A stretch of 64,000 nt of DNA from Bacteroidota bacterium. Its GTDB lineage: Bacteria > Bacteroidota > Bacteroidia > Cytophagales > Cyclobacteriaceae. Position 1 is the first letter of the stretch. Each line of letters opens with the position of its first letter. Both the position numbers and the translations under genes were made by a program. Positions 42,829 to 51,482 of the stretch are shown piece by piece. The stretch is taken from the NCBI GenBank assembly GCA_024280115.1, contig JAJRQT010000165.1, positions 31,968-95,967 on the forward strand. Direction: 5' to 3'. The notes beneath the pieces were generated by a model. It saw only the letters and a program-made list of their open reading frames with translations, was not told the DNA's origin and did no database searches.

Positions 42829-43644
42829 ATGAAAGCAATTTTTAATGACCACATCATAGATTTTGAAGATATAAATCTTTCTCCTTTGAACAGGGGGTTT
42901 AGATATGGAGATGGATTGTTTGAGACCATATCGGTCATCAACTATAAACTACTGCTGTTCAACAGACATATCACCAGACTACAGGAAGGTTGCGAAATTT
43001 TAAATATAAATCTGCCTGAACATTTCAATACAAATCATCTTAAAAAAGGCGTGGAAGAACTGCTTCAATCTCAAAAACCTACTGCCAACTTCATTTTGAG
43101 AATATACGTTTGGCGTGAAGGTATCGGATTGTACGCGCCTTCTTCAAATGATGGATCGTTTTTAATAACGGCCGAAGCCTCTATTTATAAAAATTTCACA
43201 GTTCTTGTAAATGTGGATTTTGCCCGGGAAGTATGGAATGTTCAAACGAAATATTCAAAATTTAAAACTATAAATGCCCTTAATTATGTAATGGCAGGAA
43301 TTGAAAAACAACAAAGAAAACTCGATGAAATTATAATTACTGACCAAAATGGATTTGTATCCGAGGCGTTGGCTTCAAATATTTTCTGGAAACAGAACGG
43401 AAATTATTTTACCCCTCCATTGGAGACAGGATGTGTTGAAGGGATCATGAGGAATTGGCTCATGGAGAGATTTAATAAAGTGGGAGAGCATATTGAAGAG
43501 AAGCGCATATTGCCGAAACAACTTATGGAAGCTGACAGTATTTTCACAACAAATTCAAATGGGATTCATCACATTAAAAAACTAACTGGTAAAATTTTTC
43601 ATTTGGATAAGCGGATTATTCAGTATTTCAAGGATTCAATTTAG
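42829..43644 (+). CDS. Class IV aminotransferase (aminodeoxychorismate lyase/branched-chain aminotransferase type)
   Basis: The 271-residue PLP enzyme shows the class IV layout: LSPLNRGFRYGDGLFETISV near residues 17-36, Arg50 in HITRLQEGCEIL, the PLP lysine Lys146 (YSKFKTINALNYVMAGIEK), then DEIIITDQNGFVSEALASNIFW with the conserved Glu, and TGCVEGIMRNWLM. Proteins of this length in Bacteroidota act as aminodeoxychorismate lyase (folate) or as aminotransferases. No pabA/pabB is adjacent, so I leave the name open. It starts 130 bp from the tolC-like gene, divergently, and converges with the next gene with a 4-bp overlap. Confidence 0.85.
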   Translation: MKAIFNDHIIDFEDINLSPLNRGFRYGDGLFETISVINYKLLLFNRHITRLQEGCEILNINLPEHFNTNHLKKGVEELLQSQKPTANFILRIYVWREGIGLYAPSSNDGSFLITAEASIYKNFTVLVNVDFAREVWNVQTKYSKFKTINALNYVMAGIEKQQRKLDEIIITDQNGFVSEALASNIFWKQNGNYFTPPLETGCVEGIMRNWLMERFNKVGEHIEEKRILPKQLMEADSIFTTNSNGIHHIKKLTGKIFHLDKRIIQYFKDSI

Positions 43645-44192
43645 TTCTTGGCCAACTCCCCCTCTACATCAATATCAGTAATACTAAGGAAGTCTTCGAT
43701 TTTGTTTTCGATAAACCTTCCCAGCTCCGGGCTTTCTAGACTGTTTACCAGGGTTATTACATCATTATTAGAAAGAATCACATTGATCTGATAAGTTGCT
43801 GCATAAAGATTGTATCTATGGGCTATCCGATGTTGCGTAACATAAAGCTGCTTAATATCTTCCTTTCGCAACAATGTATTTTTAACAATGGGAAGCGGTC
43901 CGTGACTTACATATACTTCATGATTGGTCACGAGAATTTTAGTTGTATTTATATTTTTTGCTAAAACATAATATGTGAGCGCGACGGAAAAAAAAGTCAA
44001 CAGGATTACCGGTATGGTCAAGTGGTCAAAGTCACCAACTATGAAATCTGATTTTATAAGAAAATATGCGAACAGAGGTATCAAAACCAGCGTGAAGGCG
44101 TATTTAATTTTAAACCAGCTATACTCAAATTCAAGACTTGCAGTCTTTTCTTTCAAGTTCATATTTTTTGGGATTTGGACGATCCTTACCAT
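43641..44192 (-). CDS. Membrane protein with bacterial PH-like domain
   Basis: Two membrane helices (residues about 29-47 and 58-79) form a hairpin. The C-terminal half (TTKILVTNHEVYVSHGPLPIVKNTLLRKEDIKQLYVTQHRI, then YQINVILSNNDVITLVNSLESPELGRFIENKIEDFL) has the strand order of the bacterial pleckstrin-like (bPH/DUF304) domains. I infer a two-helix anchor with a cytoplasmic PH-like domain of unknown ligand. An alternative ATG is 10 codons inside (44162). It converges with the aminotransferase gene, overlapping by 4 bp, and its promoter lies in the AT-rich spacer before galK. Confidence 0.65.
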   Translation of the reverse strand: MVRIVQIPKNMNLKEKTASLEFEYSWFKIKYAFTLVLIPLFAYFLIKSDFIVGDFDHLTIPVILLTFFSVALTYYVLAKNINTTKILVTNHEVYVSHGPLPIVKNTLLRKEDIKQLYVTQHRIAHRYNLYAATYQINVILSNNDVITLVNSLESPELGRFIENKIEDFLSITDIDVEGELAKN

Positions 44193-44670
44193 AATACTGA
44201 TTTCGGTTATCTAATAATATTATACGGCAAATTTAAATAAGATATTGACATTTTAACTTAAAATAAAATGAATTAACCAACATGTATGATTTAGTCTTAA
44301 TATTAAAGCGTTCCAAAAAGACAGTTGGTCAAGATAATAAAAAGCGTATTGCGTCAACCTACATTCACTTGGGGAAAAGACCAATTTAATTTCCTGATTT
44401 GTGGCATATGGAAGGAAATTAGATGCGAGAATAATTAACTTAAGTTCCTATTAACCTGCTCTTTAGGGGGTGTATCCTTAGGCAATAAGATGCCTTTTTG
44501 ATGTAATTGCATTATGCCCGGCAGTAACTAATAATTTATACAGTGGACTCAAAAAAACAATAAAAGTATTTTTCACCTTTATTTTATTGTTGTAGATTTA
44601 CGGTATTCAAATAGAATTGTACCATGAAGCAATTAGCTTTTTCAACTTTGAATACCTAAATCCTATTGCT
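44193..44670. other. Intergenic region before galK
   Basis: About 480 bp. A short hairpin AGGCA/TGCCT followed by TTTT (44480-44499) may be a weak terminator or a galK leader element. TAGATTTA (44593-44600) is one mismatch from a -7 box and 70 bp before the galK start. No gene is visible. Confidence 0.4.
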
Positions 44671-45819
44671 ATGCTATCTGAAATTATCAAAAACAAATTT
44701 ACCTCAATATTTAAAGATGATCCAATAGTGGTTCGTTCTCCCGGCAGGATCAATATGATCGGTGAGCATACAGACTACAATGAGGGATTTGTGATGCCGG
44801 CGGCAATAGACAAAGAGATTATTTGTGCGATTCGTCCCAACCATGGCAATAAGTGCAAAATTATAGCCAATGACTTGAATGATTCAATTGAAATTGACAT
44901 AACCGGATTTGAAAAATCAGATAAAGGATGGCCAAATTATATACTTGGAGTTATTGAACAATTTCAAAGGAAAGGACTTGAAGTTAAAGGCTTTGATTGC
45001 GTTTTTGGTGGTGATATTCCATTAGGCGCAGGCCTTTCATCTTCAGCAGCGTTGGAATGTGCCTTTGCCTATGCCTTCAATACGCTATTTGAACACAATC
45101 TATCAAAACTTGAATTGGTAAAATTATCCCAGGCGGCAGAAAATGAATTTGTTGGCGTAAAGTGTGGCATAATGGATCAATTCGCAAGTGTTCATGGGAA
45201 GGCAGATAAAATATTCAGGTTGGATTGTAAATCATTGGATTTTGAGTATTTCGATTTTGTACTCAATGATTACCAATTGGTATTGTGTGATTCCAGGATA
45301 AAACACGCCCTTGCATCATCAGAATATAATACGAGGCGGCTGGAATGTGAAAAAGGTGTGGCTAACCTGCAAAGTCATTGCAATGGCATCAATTCCTTGA
45401 GAGATGTTTCGATAGAGCAACTCAAAAAGCACGAGAAAGAGTTCGATCCGGTGATTTTCAAAAGGTGCAAATTTGTCGTAGAGGAAATCGACCGGGTAAT
45501 TGATTGCTGTGATTTATTAAAAAAGGGAGATCTGATCGGATTTGGTGAAAATATGTTCAAAACCCATGAAGGTTTGAGCTCAGATTATGAGGTAAGTTGT
45601 AAGGAGCTGGATTTTTTAAAAGAAAAAGCTGTTGAATCCGATATGGTGATTGGCGCAAGGATGATGGGAGGTGGTTTTGGCGGCTGTACATTAAATATTG
45701 TAAAAATTGATAGGCAGGATCAATTTATCAATTTCATGACTGATGTTTATAATAGGGAATTGGGGCTGGAACTCAAAACATATATTGTAAAAATTAAAGA
45801 TGGAACGAGCGAGCTTTAA
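44671..45819 (+). CDS. galK: Galactokinase
   Basis: Galactokinase (382 aa) phosphorylates alpha-D-galactose at C1 in the Leloir pathway. The start at 44671 (MLSEIIKNKFTSIFKDDPIVVRSPGRINMIGEHTDY) puts the galactokinase signature GRINMIGEHTDY at residues 25-36. An upstream TTG in frame adds 18 residues without support. The GHMP ATP motif PLGAGLSSSAALE lies near 115 and the C-terminal GGGFGGC motif near 340. All parts are present. galT follows 188 bp downstream on the same strand, so the two form a galactose module, although the gap suggests a separate promoter or transcript for galT. Confidence 0.96.
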   Translation: MLSEIIKNKFTSIFKDDPIVVRSPGRINMIGEHTDYNEGFVMPAAIDKEIICAIRPNHGNKCKIIANDLNDSIEIDITGFEKSDKGWPNYILGVIEQFQRKGLEVKGFDCVFGGDIPLGAGLSSSAALECAFAYAFNTLFEHNLSKLELVKLSQAAENEFVGVKCGIMDQFASVHGKADKIFRLDCKSLDFEYFDFVLNDYQLVLCDSRIKHALASSEYNTRRLECEKGVANLQSHCNGINSLRDVSIEQLKKHEKEFDPVIFKRCKFVVEEIDRVIDCCDLLKKGDLIGFGENMFKTHEGLSSDYEVSCKELDFLKEKAVESDMVIGARMMGGGFGGCTLNIVKIDRQDQFINFMTDVYNRELGLELKTYIVKIKDGTSEL

Positions 45820-46007
45820 CTAGAAATTTCTTGATTTGAAGTGAATTAGAATTGAGAAAATATAAAATTTCTAAAATTGATAAATTGAGTTTATTTCAGG
45901 AAACTTTTAAAGATTACTGGTGTAATCAAGATAATACTGAACAAAGTATTCTATTCATCATGAATACGACACAATAATCAACTCGAAATAGATATTATTA
46001 TTAAAAT

Positions 46008-47063
46008 ATGTTGAACCCTATGACTCACTTTGATTTAACAGAGCACCCTCATCGAAGGTATAATCCTCTAAATGGCACCTGGGTTTTGGTATCACCTCAT
46101 CGCTCCAAAAGGCCCTGGCAAGGACAGGTAGAAAAAAACATTGCAGACCATAGACCCGAATATGATCGAGATTGTTATTTATGCCCTGGGAATACCCGTA
46201 CCAGCGGAGATATAAATCCGGCTTATAAGGGAACCTTTTCATTTACGAATGATTTTTCCGCGTTGATGGAAGAAGTACCGGAAGGTGGTTTTGTAAATGG
46301 TGATATTTTCAGAGCTGAAAGTCAAAAGGGAATATGCAAAGTAATTTGTTTTTCCCCGAGGCACGACCTTACCATACCAGAAATGAAAGTTGCCAGTATC
46401 AGAAAGGTAGTTGATCTTTGGGTGGAGGAATACACAGAACTGGGAAAGAAGGATTTCATCAATTACGTTCAGATTTTTGAAAATAAGGGAGCGATTATGG
46501 GTTGTAGCAATCCGCATCCACACGGGCAGATCTGGTCTCAGAGCATTATTCCACAGGAACCGGCACGAAAGTCAGAGTATCAAAAAAAGTACTTTAAAAA
46601 ACATGGGAACAGCCTGCTTTCAGATTACTTGAAAATAGAATTGAATGAGAAAACGAGAATAATCGTTGAGAATGAGCACTTTGTGGCATTAGTTCCATTT
46701 TGGGCTGTTTGGCCATTCGAAACAATGATTATCAGTAAACGACATATTATAAATATTGCTCAATTATCTGATTCTGAAAGAAATGCCTTTGCAGATATTT
46801 ATAAGAGGTTAACCACTAAATACGACAATCTTTTTGAAGTTTCATTTGCATATTCTGCCGGAATCCATCAAAGTCCGACAGACGGTGAAGATCATGAACA
46901 CTGGCATCTCCATATGTCGTTTTATCCACCACTGTTGAGATCAGCAACTGTTAAGAAATTCATGGTTGGCTATGAAATGATGGCAGAGCCGCAGAGAGAT
47001 ATTACGGCAGAATTTAGTGCAAAAAGACTCCGGGATTTGCCGGAAATTCATTATAAGCAATGA
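46008..47063 (+). CDS. galT: Galactose-1-phosphate uridylyltransferase
   Basis: GalT (351 aa) exchanges UMP between UDP-glucose and galactose-1-phosphate. The HIT-fold active site is visible as SNPHPHGQIWSQ with His170 and the nucleophile His172. A zinc pair Cys56/Cys59 lies in DCYLCPGN, and EHPHRRYNPLNGTWVLVSPHRSKRPWQGQ opens the protein. GEDHEHWHLHMSFYPPLLRS provides the late His cluster. I use the first ATG (46008); one at 46020 (MTHFDLTEHPHRRY) is an equally good start. The gene is followed by a very strong bidirectional terminator shared with hppA. Confidence 0.96.
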   Translation: MLNPMTHFDLTEHPHRRYNPLNGTWVLVSPHRSKRPWQGQVEKNIADHRPEYDRDCYLCPGNTRTSGDINPAYKGTFSFTNDFSALMEEVPEGGFVNGDIFRAESQKGICKVICFSPRHDLTIPEMKVASIRKVVDLWVEEYTELGKKDFINYVQIFENKGAIMGCSNPHPHGQIWSQSIIPQEPARKSEYQKKYFKKHGNSLLSDYLKIELNEKTRIIVENEHFVALVPFWAVWPFETMIISKRHIINIAQLSDSERNAFADIYKRLTTKYDNLFEVSFAYSAGIHQSPTDGEDHEHWHLHMSFYPPLLRSATVKKFMVGYEMMAEPQRDITAEFSAKRLRDLPEIHYKQ

Positions 47064-47080
47064 TTTAAATTATTATAAAA

Positions 47081-47120
47081 GCAAAAATCCCTGTTATAAT
47101 TAAGTGACAGGGATTTTTGC
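47081..47120. terminator. Bidirectional terminator between galT and hppA
   Basis: GCAAAAATCCCTGT (47081-47094) and ACAGGGATTTTTGC (47107-47120) form a perfect 14-bp stem with A/T runs on both sides, serving the two convergent genes. Confidence 0.92.
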
Positions 47121-47134
47121 TTGTGGATGTAAAA

Positions 47135-49339
47135 CTATAATAAACTTATAGCAACTGTTACGCCTGACATAACGATTGTCACCATAGTCATCAATTTGAT
47201 GAGTATATTAAGGCTTGGACCAGATGTGTCTTTGAAAGGATCGCCTACTGTATCACCAATTACGGTAGCTTTATGCGCATCAGATCCTTTACCTCCCATG
47301 TGTCCGGATTCTATATATTTTTTTGCATTGTCCCATGCTCCGCCAGAATTGGACATAAAGACAGCCAATACAAATCCTGTGGACAATCCACCAACTAACA
47401 AACCAAGTGAACCGGCAACACCAAAGACCAGGCCAACTATAATCGGAATCACAATAGCCAATACTGATGGCGTAATCATTTCTATCTGAGCGCTCTTGGT
47501 AGAAATTTCTACACATCTTGCATAATCAGGTTCTGCTTCACCTTCCAAAATTCCCTGTATCTCTCTGAATTGTCTCCTTACTTCATCTACCATTTTCATC
47601 GCTGCTCTTCCTACAGCATTCATAGTAAGCCCACAAAAAAGGAAAGCCATCATCGAGCCAATAAGCATACCTATCAACACAATCGGGTTCATGAGATGAA
47701 CCTGGAAGTAATTCATAAAATCATTTAAACCAAGATTCATAAGTTCTGCTCTGGTTGATATTTCTATACCGTTGGGGAAAAGATAATTACCAGAAACCTG
47801 CATCAATCTGTCGATACCAATTTTTAACTCTTCAATATACGATGCCATTAAAGCTAATGCTGTAAGAGCCGCTGATCCAATGGCAAATCCTTTTCCTGTG
47901 GCAGCGGTAGTATTTCCCAATGAATCTAGAGCATCTGTTCTTTTTCTAACTTCCGGCCCTAATCCGCTCATTTCTGCGTTTCCGCCTGCATTATCGGCAA
48001 TCGGTCCGTATGCATCGGTAGCGAGAGTGATTCCCAAAGTAGATAACATCCCAACCGCTGCAATACCAATTCCATAAAGTCCCATGGACATATTTGACAT
48101 ATCACCTGATGCCGCTAATATATAAGAAAGGATGATGCCAATAGCAACTGCAATAACCGGTACTACAGTGGATATCATCCCCATGCCCAAACCGGAAATG
48201 ATTACTGTCGCAGGGCCTGTTTTTGCACTACTAGCAATTTTTTGAGTCGGAGCATATTCTTCCGATGTAAAATATTCAGTCGCTTTGCCGATCGCAATAC
48301 CGACCAATAATCCTACCACTAAAGATCCCCAAATACCCAACCAGTTTTGAATCTGTAACAAATAGAGGAGTCCCAAAGAAAATAGAATAATCATAATTGA
48401 ACTTAGGTTAACTCCTTTTTCCAATGATTGCATTAAATTTTTCTGTGTAGCTCCTTCTTTTGTTTTTACCATAAAAATCCCGATTATAGAGAGTATAATA
48501 CCAATTGAAGCGATCAGCATTGGCGCTAATACTGCTTTCATTTGCATTTCGGAGCTGTTTATAAAAGCTGCAGCACCCAAAGCGGCCGTAGCTAAAATAG
48601 AACCACAGTACGATTCATAAAGATCCGCCCCCATTCCGGCAACATCACCAACATTATCACCAACATTATCGGCGATAGTTGCGGGATTCCTAGGATCGTC
48701 TTCAGGAATTCCCGCTTCAACTTTACCAACCAAATCTGCACCTACATCTGCTGCCTTTGTGAATATACCGCCACCCACTCTCGCGAATAACGCTTGTGCT
48801 GATGCTCCCATACCAAATGTTAACATCGTGGTCGTAATGATCATCATATTGTGTGTATCACCTGTAGGATAAAAATATGTCAATACAATAAACCAGACCG
48901 AAATATCAAGCAGTCCTAATCCTACTACTACAAGCCCCATTACGGCGCCGCTTCTGAAAGCTATTCTTAATCCGGCATTAAGTGATTTTCTAGCCGCATT
49001 TGCTGTTCTTGCAGAAGCCATTGTTGCTGTTTTCATCCCTAAAAACCCAGCAATCCCAGAGAAAAGACCTCCGGTTAAAAATGCAAATGGAACCCATGGG
49101 TTTTGAAGATTAAAACCATAGGCTAAAACAGCAAACATGACGGTTAAAATGATAAAGAATATCCCTACTACCTTATACTGTTGTTTCAAATATGCCATGG
49201 CACCCAACCTTACATGATGAGCAATTTTCTTCATGATATCGGTCCCTTCATCCTCCCTAAATACCTGCCGGTAAAAGTATAGGGCAAAAGATAAAGCAAG
49301 CAAAGAAGCCATTGGCACAAGCCAAAATATATTATTCAT
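47135..49339 (-). CDS. hppA: Membrane-bound ion-pumping pyrophosphatase (K+-dependent)
   Basis: The 734-residue protein has about 16 hydrophobic helices and the acidic pyrophosphate motif DDPRNPATIADNVGDNVGDVAGMGADLYESYCG near residues 215-250, plus DNAGGNAEMSGLGPEVRKRTDALDSLGNTTAATGKG near 450-485. It couples pyrophosphate hydrolysis to pumping H+ or Na+. In the motif GNTTAATGKG the Ala at 479 and Gly at 482 are the residues typical of K+-dependent enzymes; K+-independent ones have Lys there. K+-dependent relatives pump Na+ or Na+ plus H+ in many Bacteroidota, but the ion cannot be read with certainty. It is monocistronic, about 36 bp downstream of the 257-aa gene. Confidence 0.96.
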   Translation of the reverse strand: MNNIFWLVPMASLLALSFALYFYRQVFREDEGTDIMKKIAHHVRLGAMAYLKQQYKVVGIFFIILTVMFAVLAYGFNLQNPWVPFAFLTGGLFSGIAGFLGMKTATMASARTANAARKSLNAGLRIAFRSGAVMGLVVVGLGLLDISVWFIVLTYFYPTGDTHNMMIITTTMLTFGMGASAQALFARVGGGIFTKAADVGADLVGKVEAGIPEDDPRNPATIADNVGDNVGDVAGMGADLYESYCGSILATAALGAAAFINSSEMQMKAVLAPMLIASIGIILSIIGIFMVKTKEGATQKNLMQSLEKGVNLSSIMIILFSLGLLYLLQIQNWLGIWGSLVVGLLVGIAIGKATEYFTSEEYAPTQKIASSAKTGPATVIISGLGMGMISTVVPVIAVAIGIILSYILAASGDMSNMSMGLYGIGIAAVGMLSTLGITLATDAYGPIADNAGGNAEMSGLGPEVRKRTDALDSLGNTTAATGKGFAIGSAALTALALMASYIEELKIGIDRLMQVSGNYLFPNGIEISTRAELMNLGLNDFMNYFQVHLMNPIVLIGMLIGSMMAFLFCGLTMNAVGRAAMKMVDEVRRQFREIQGILEGEAEPDYARCVEISTKSAQIEMITPSVLAIVIPIIVGLVFGVAGSLGLLVGGLSTGFVLAVFMSNSGGAWDNAKKYIESGHMGGKGSDAHKATVIGDTVGDPFKDTSGPSLNILIKLMTMVTIVMSGVTVAISLL

Positions 49340-49375
49340 AATTCAAAATTTAAAAGTTCAGTCTATTTCTATTAT

Positions 49376-50149
49376 TTAAAAACCCATAATTAATGCAGAT
49401 CTCCACCAGCTATGGTACTTATCATCTAATTCTTCCTTTGATGGAAATGGATAAAAAAGACATTTTTCACCATCACCAATAAAAAAACCATTTTTACAAG
49501 TCCTGTATTGGATATCACCATTGAAAAACCTGACAACTGTTTTTGTTACTTTATTGCTATTTTGTAGCAAACCGGCAAGGCAATCCCTCAGGTGAAATAT
49601 GTTGGAATAGGGAAGATCATTAGCAGTTCCGGCAATTGGATCATTGGCCAATTCACCCAAATCTAGTTGGACACAAAAAAGTTTTGGTACAGATATGTTG
49701 TTTTTGGAATCACAAACAAAATTCACAAAATCTACCGGATTCAGTGTAGAGGCGATCCTTGGTGTCACAGGACATAACTCCTGGTACAAATAAAGACTCT
49801 CTCGTTTTTGATATTCAAAATCTGATTGATCTAATTTTAATACTTTTCCATCGTCTGTTGTCAGGTATAAGCTCTTTAGCGCTTCTAATGGAACGCGCTC
49901 CAGCACCCTGTAAATGGATAAGTATAAAGTTCGTTTTGGTGTTCCATCCGGACGCGGTACACAATTCTTCTCAATGTAATCTTTTGAAATAATGTCTCCT
50001 ACCAGATCGCTGTCCAGTTCAAAAAAAACTGCCTGACCTCGGGATCTTTTTTGGGTTCCTACTGCCAGGTAACTGCCAAATTTTTCAGGCGGAAGGTTTG
50101 AGGATATCAAAGCTTCAGGTGTTACCGAGAAATATAAATGAGTTTTCAT
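49376..50149 (-). CDS. Conserved-looking hypothetical protein (257 aa)
   Basis: I do not recognise a named family. It begins with a hydrophobic-poor stretch (MKTHLYFSVTPEALISSNLPPEKFGSYLAVGTQKRSRGQAVFFELD), which suggests a soluble enzyme-like protein. Later come TLYLSIYRVLERVPLEALKSLYLTTDDGKVL, VPKLFCVQLDLGELA and SNIFHLRDCLAGLLQN. It has seven or eight Cys but no CxxC pairs. It has no signal peptide or membrane helix and ends in HSWWRSALIMGF. It lies upstream of hppA with a 36-bp gap, so it may be cotranscribed with the pyrophosphatase. No function can be proposed. Confidence 0.7.
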   Translation of the reverse strand: MKTHLYFSVTPEALISSNLPPEKFGSYLAVGTQKRSRGQAVFFELDSDLVGDIISKDYIEKNCVPRPDGTPKRTLYLSIYRVLERVPLEALKSLYLTTDDGKVLKLDQSDFEYQKRESLYLYQELCPVTPRIASTLNPVDFVNFVCDSKNNISVPKLFCVQLDLGELANDPIAGTANDLPYSNIFHLRDCLAGLLQNSNKVTKTVVRFFNGDIQYRTCKNGFFIGDGEKCLFYPFPSKEELDDKYHSWWRSALIMGF

Positions 50150-50645
50150 AATAGTATTTCTGTATTTTCTATGTGTTAAAATTAATCTTCAAATCCAGGA
50201 CTCTAAACTTTGTTATCGCAAGGTTCCATAAATTCACCGCAAATTAAAAAAGGGTAGAACCGAAAAATATGATATTTACCCATTGGCTTAATAATTTTAT
50301 AATATTCCTTCTCTGTTATATGTAAGGAAAGTATATATTTAGCATAAAAATGATAACTCAAAGTAATGGATATTTAGCCCCGTATTATTATATTCATCGC
50401 TTATTGTTTTAAAATTATGATTATTTAGTGTCCATCCAATAAGTCGGAAAAACTCAAAAAAATAAATGGTTTTTTATATGAACCCATCCCTACGCTACTC
50501 CAGAGAGGAGAATTAAAGAATTCATTTTTTTGAATTTACGAACCATCTTAGTTTATAGACGAACTCTATTCAGACTAAGAACTAAAAATATTTTTAGAAA
50601 ACGATTAGATATTTCTTCAGTCAATTCTGTAAAAAACCGATGTAA
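50150..50645. other. AT-rich intergenic region without a recognised feature
   Basis: Nearly 500 bp between two minus-strand genes. No open frame above 60 codons, no strong hairpin and no clear TAnnTTTG with a TTTG 19 nt away. It probably contains the promoter for the 257-aa gene. Confidence 0.4.
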
Positions 50646-51350
50646 TTAAAATTCGAAAATAAAACCTTTTTTCTTCAATTTATCATAAACCAGCTTGTCA
50701 AATCTGTAAAGATTCGCTGCCCGGTGAGAAACGGATTGTTGCTTTTCGTTACACGGAATCAATAAGTTCATTTTCGTGATTTTGCGTCGGAAGTTTGGTT
50801 TATCAAGTTTTTTCTCCAAAATCGCTTCATACAAATCCCGGAGTTGCAGCAGGGTAAATTTCTCGGGTAATAAATTAAATCCAATAGGCTCATATTTTAC
50901 CTTCCTTTTTAATATTTGTCGCGCAAAATCTAATATTTGATCATGGTCGTATGGCAATTTCGGGATATCCAGAATACTGAACCATTTTGCATCTGAGGCT
51001 GTAAAGCCGGGATGTAATTCAAAATTTTCCGGACGGGTAAGTGCAAAATAAGCGATGGTTATAACCCTCTTTGACGGATAGCGGTTCACCTCCCCAAAAG
51101 CCTTTAATTGCTCAAGGTAGATTTCCTTAACGCCTGTTAAATCATTTAGCAAACGATATGCCGCAGCATCAATGTTTTCATTGTAAGCCACCCACCCACC
51201 GGGAAGAGCCCATTGATTTTTAATGATCCCTTCAGCATGCTGTACTAAAAGTATTTTTAATTTTGATTCCTGAAATCCGATGATCAGGCAATCAATGGAG
51301 AGGGCATTGATGATTTCAGATGAAAAAACATTATTATTTTTTTGTGGCAT
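50646..51350 (-). CDS. NrtR-family transcriptional regulator (Nudix sensor plus winged helix), probable xylose regulator
   Basis: The 234-residue protein has an N-terminal Nudix domain (LKILLVQHAEGIIKNQWALPGGWVAYNENIDAAAYRLLNDLTGV) and a C-terminal winged-helix part (FTLLQLRDLYEAILEKKLDKPNFRRKI). The Nudix box lacks catalytic acids: where REUxEExGU is expected it reads RLLNDLTGV (Leu67, Asp70, Leu71). So it should sense a ligand without hydrolysing. In Bacteroidota such proteins control arabinose or xylose genes. Here the gene is divergent from xylB-xylA, and a 15-bp palindrome lies in the spacer, so it is most likely the regulator of xylose use. The ligand (xylose or xylulose phosphate) is inference. 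Confidence 0.9.
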   Translation of the reverse strand: MPQKNNNVFSSEIINALSIDCLIIGFQESKLKILLVQHAEGIIKNQWALPGGWVAYNENIDAAAYRLLNDLTGVKEIYLEQLKAFGEVNRYPSKRVITIAYFALTRPENFELHPGFTASDAKWFSILDIPKLPYDHDQILDFARQILKRKVKYEPIGFNLLPEKFTLLQLRDLYEAILEKKLDKPNFRRKITKMNLLIPCNEKQQSVSHRAANLYRFDKLVYDKLKKKGFIFEF

Positions 51351-51425
51351 TTGCAGGGGTCTAAAATAAATTTCTCAATTTTAATGAATATTATTTGTAT
51401 TTCGTAATAAAAAGTAAATACCTTG

Positions 51426-51440
51426 TAGTCAAATTGACTA
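51426..51440. promoter_or_regulatory. Putative operator TAGTCAAATTGACTA between nrtR-type gene and xylB
   Basis: A 15-bp perfect palindrome around a central A, 43 bp before the xylB ATG. It lies near a weak promoter (TTTG at 51394-51397, TACCTTGT at 51419-51426). A regulator binding here would block xylB-xylA transcription. Confidence 0.6.
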
Positions 51441-51482
51441 TAAGAATTAAGTGTGACTTATGTTGAATATAAAAATACCAAT

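Noticed and set aside
44480..44499. Strong terminator or riboswitch before galK
   Set aside because: The stem is only 5 bp with a short T-run; too weak to call either.
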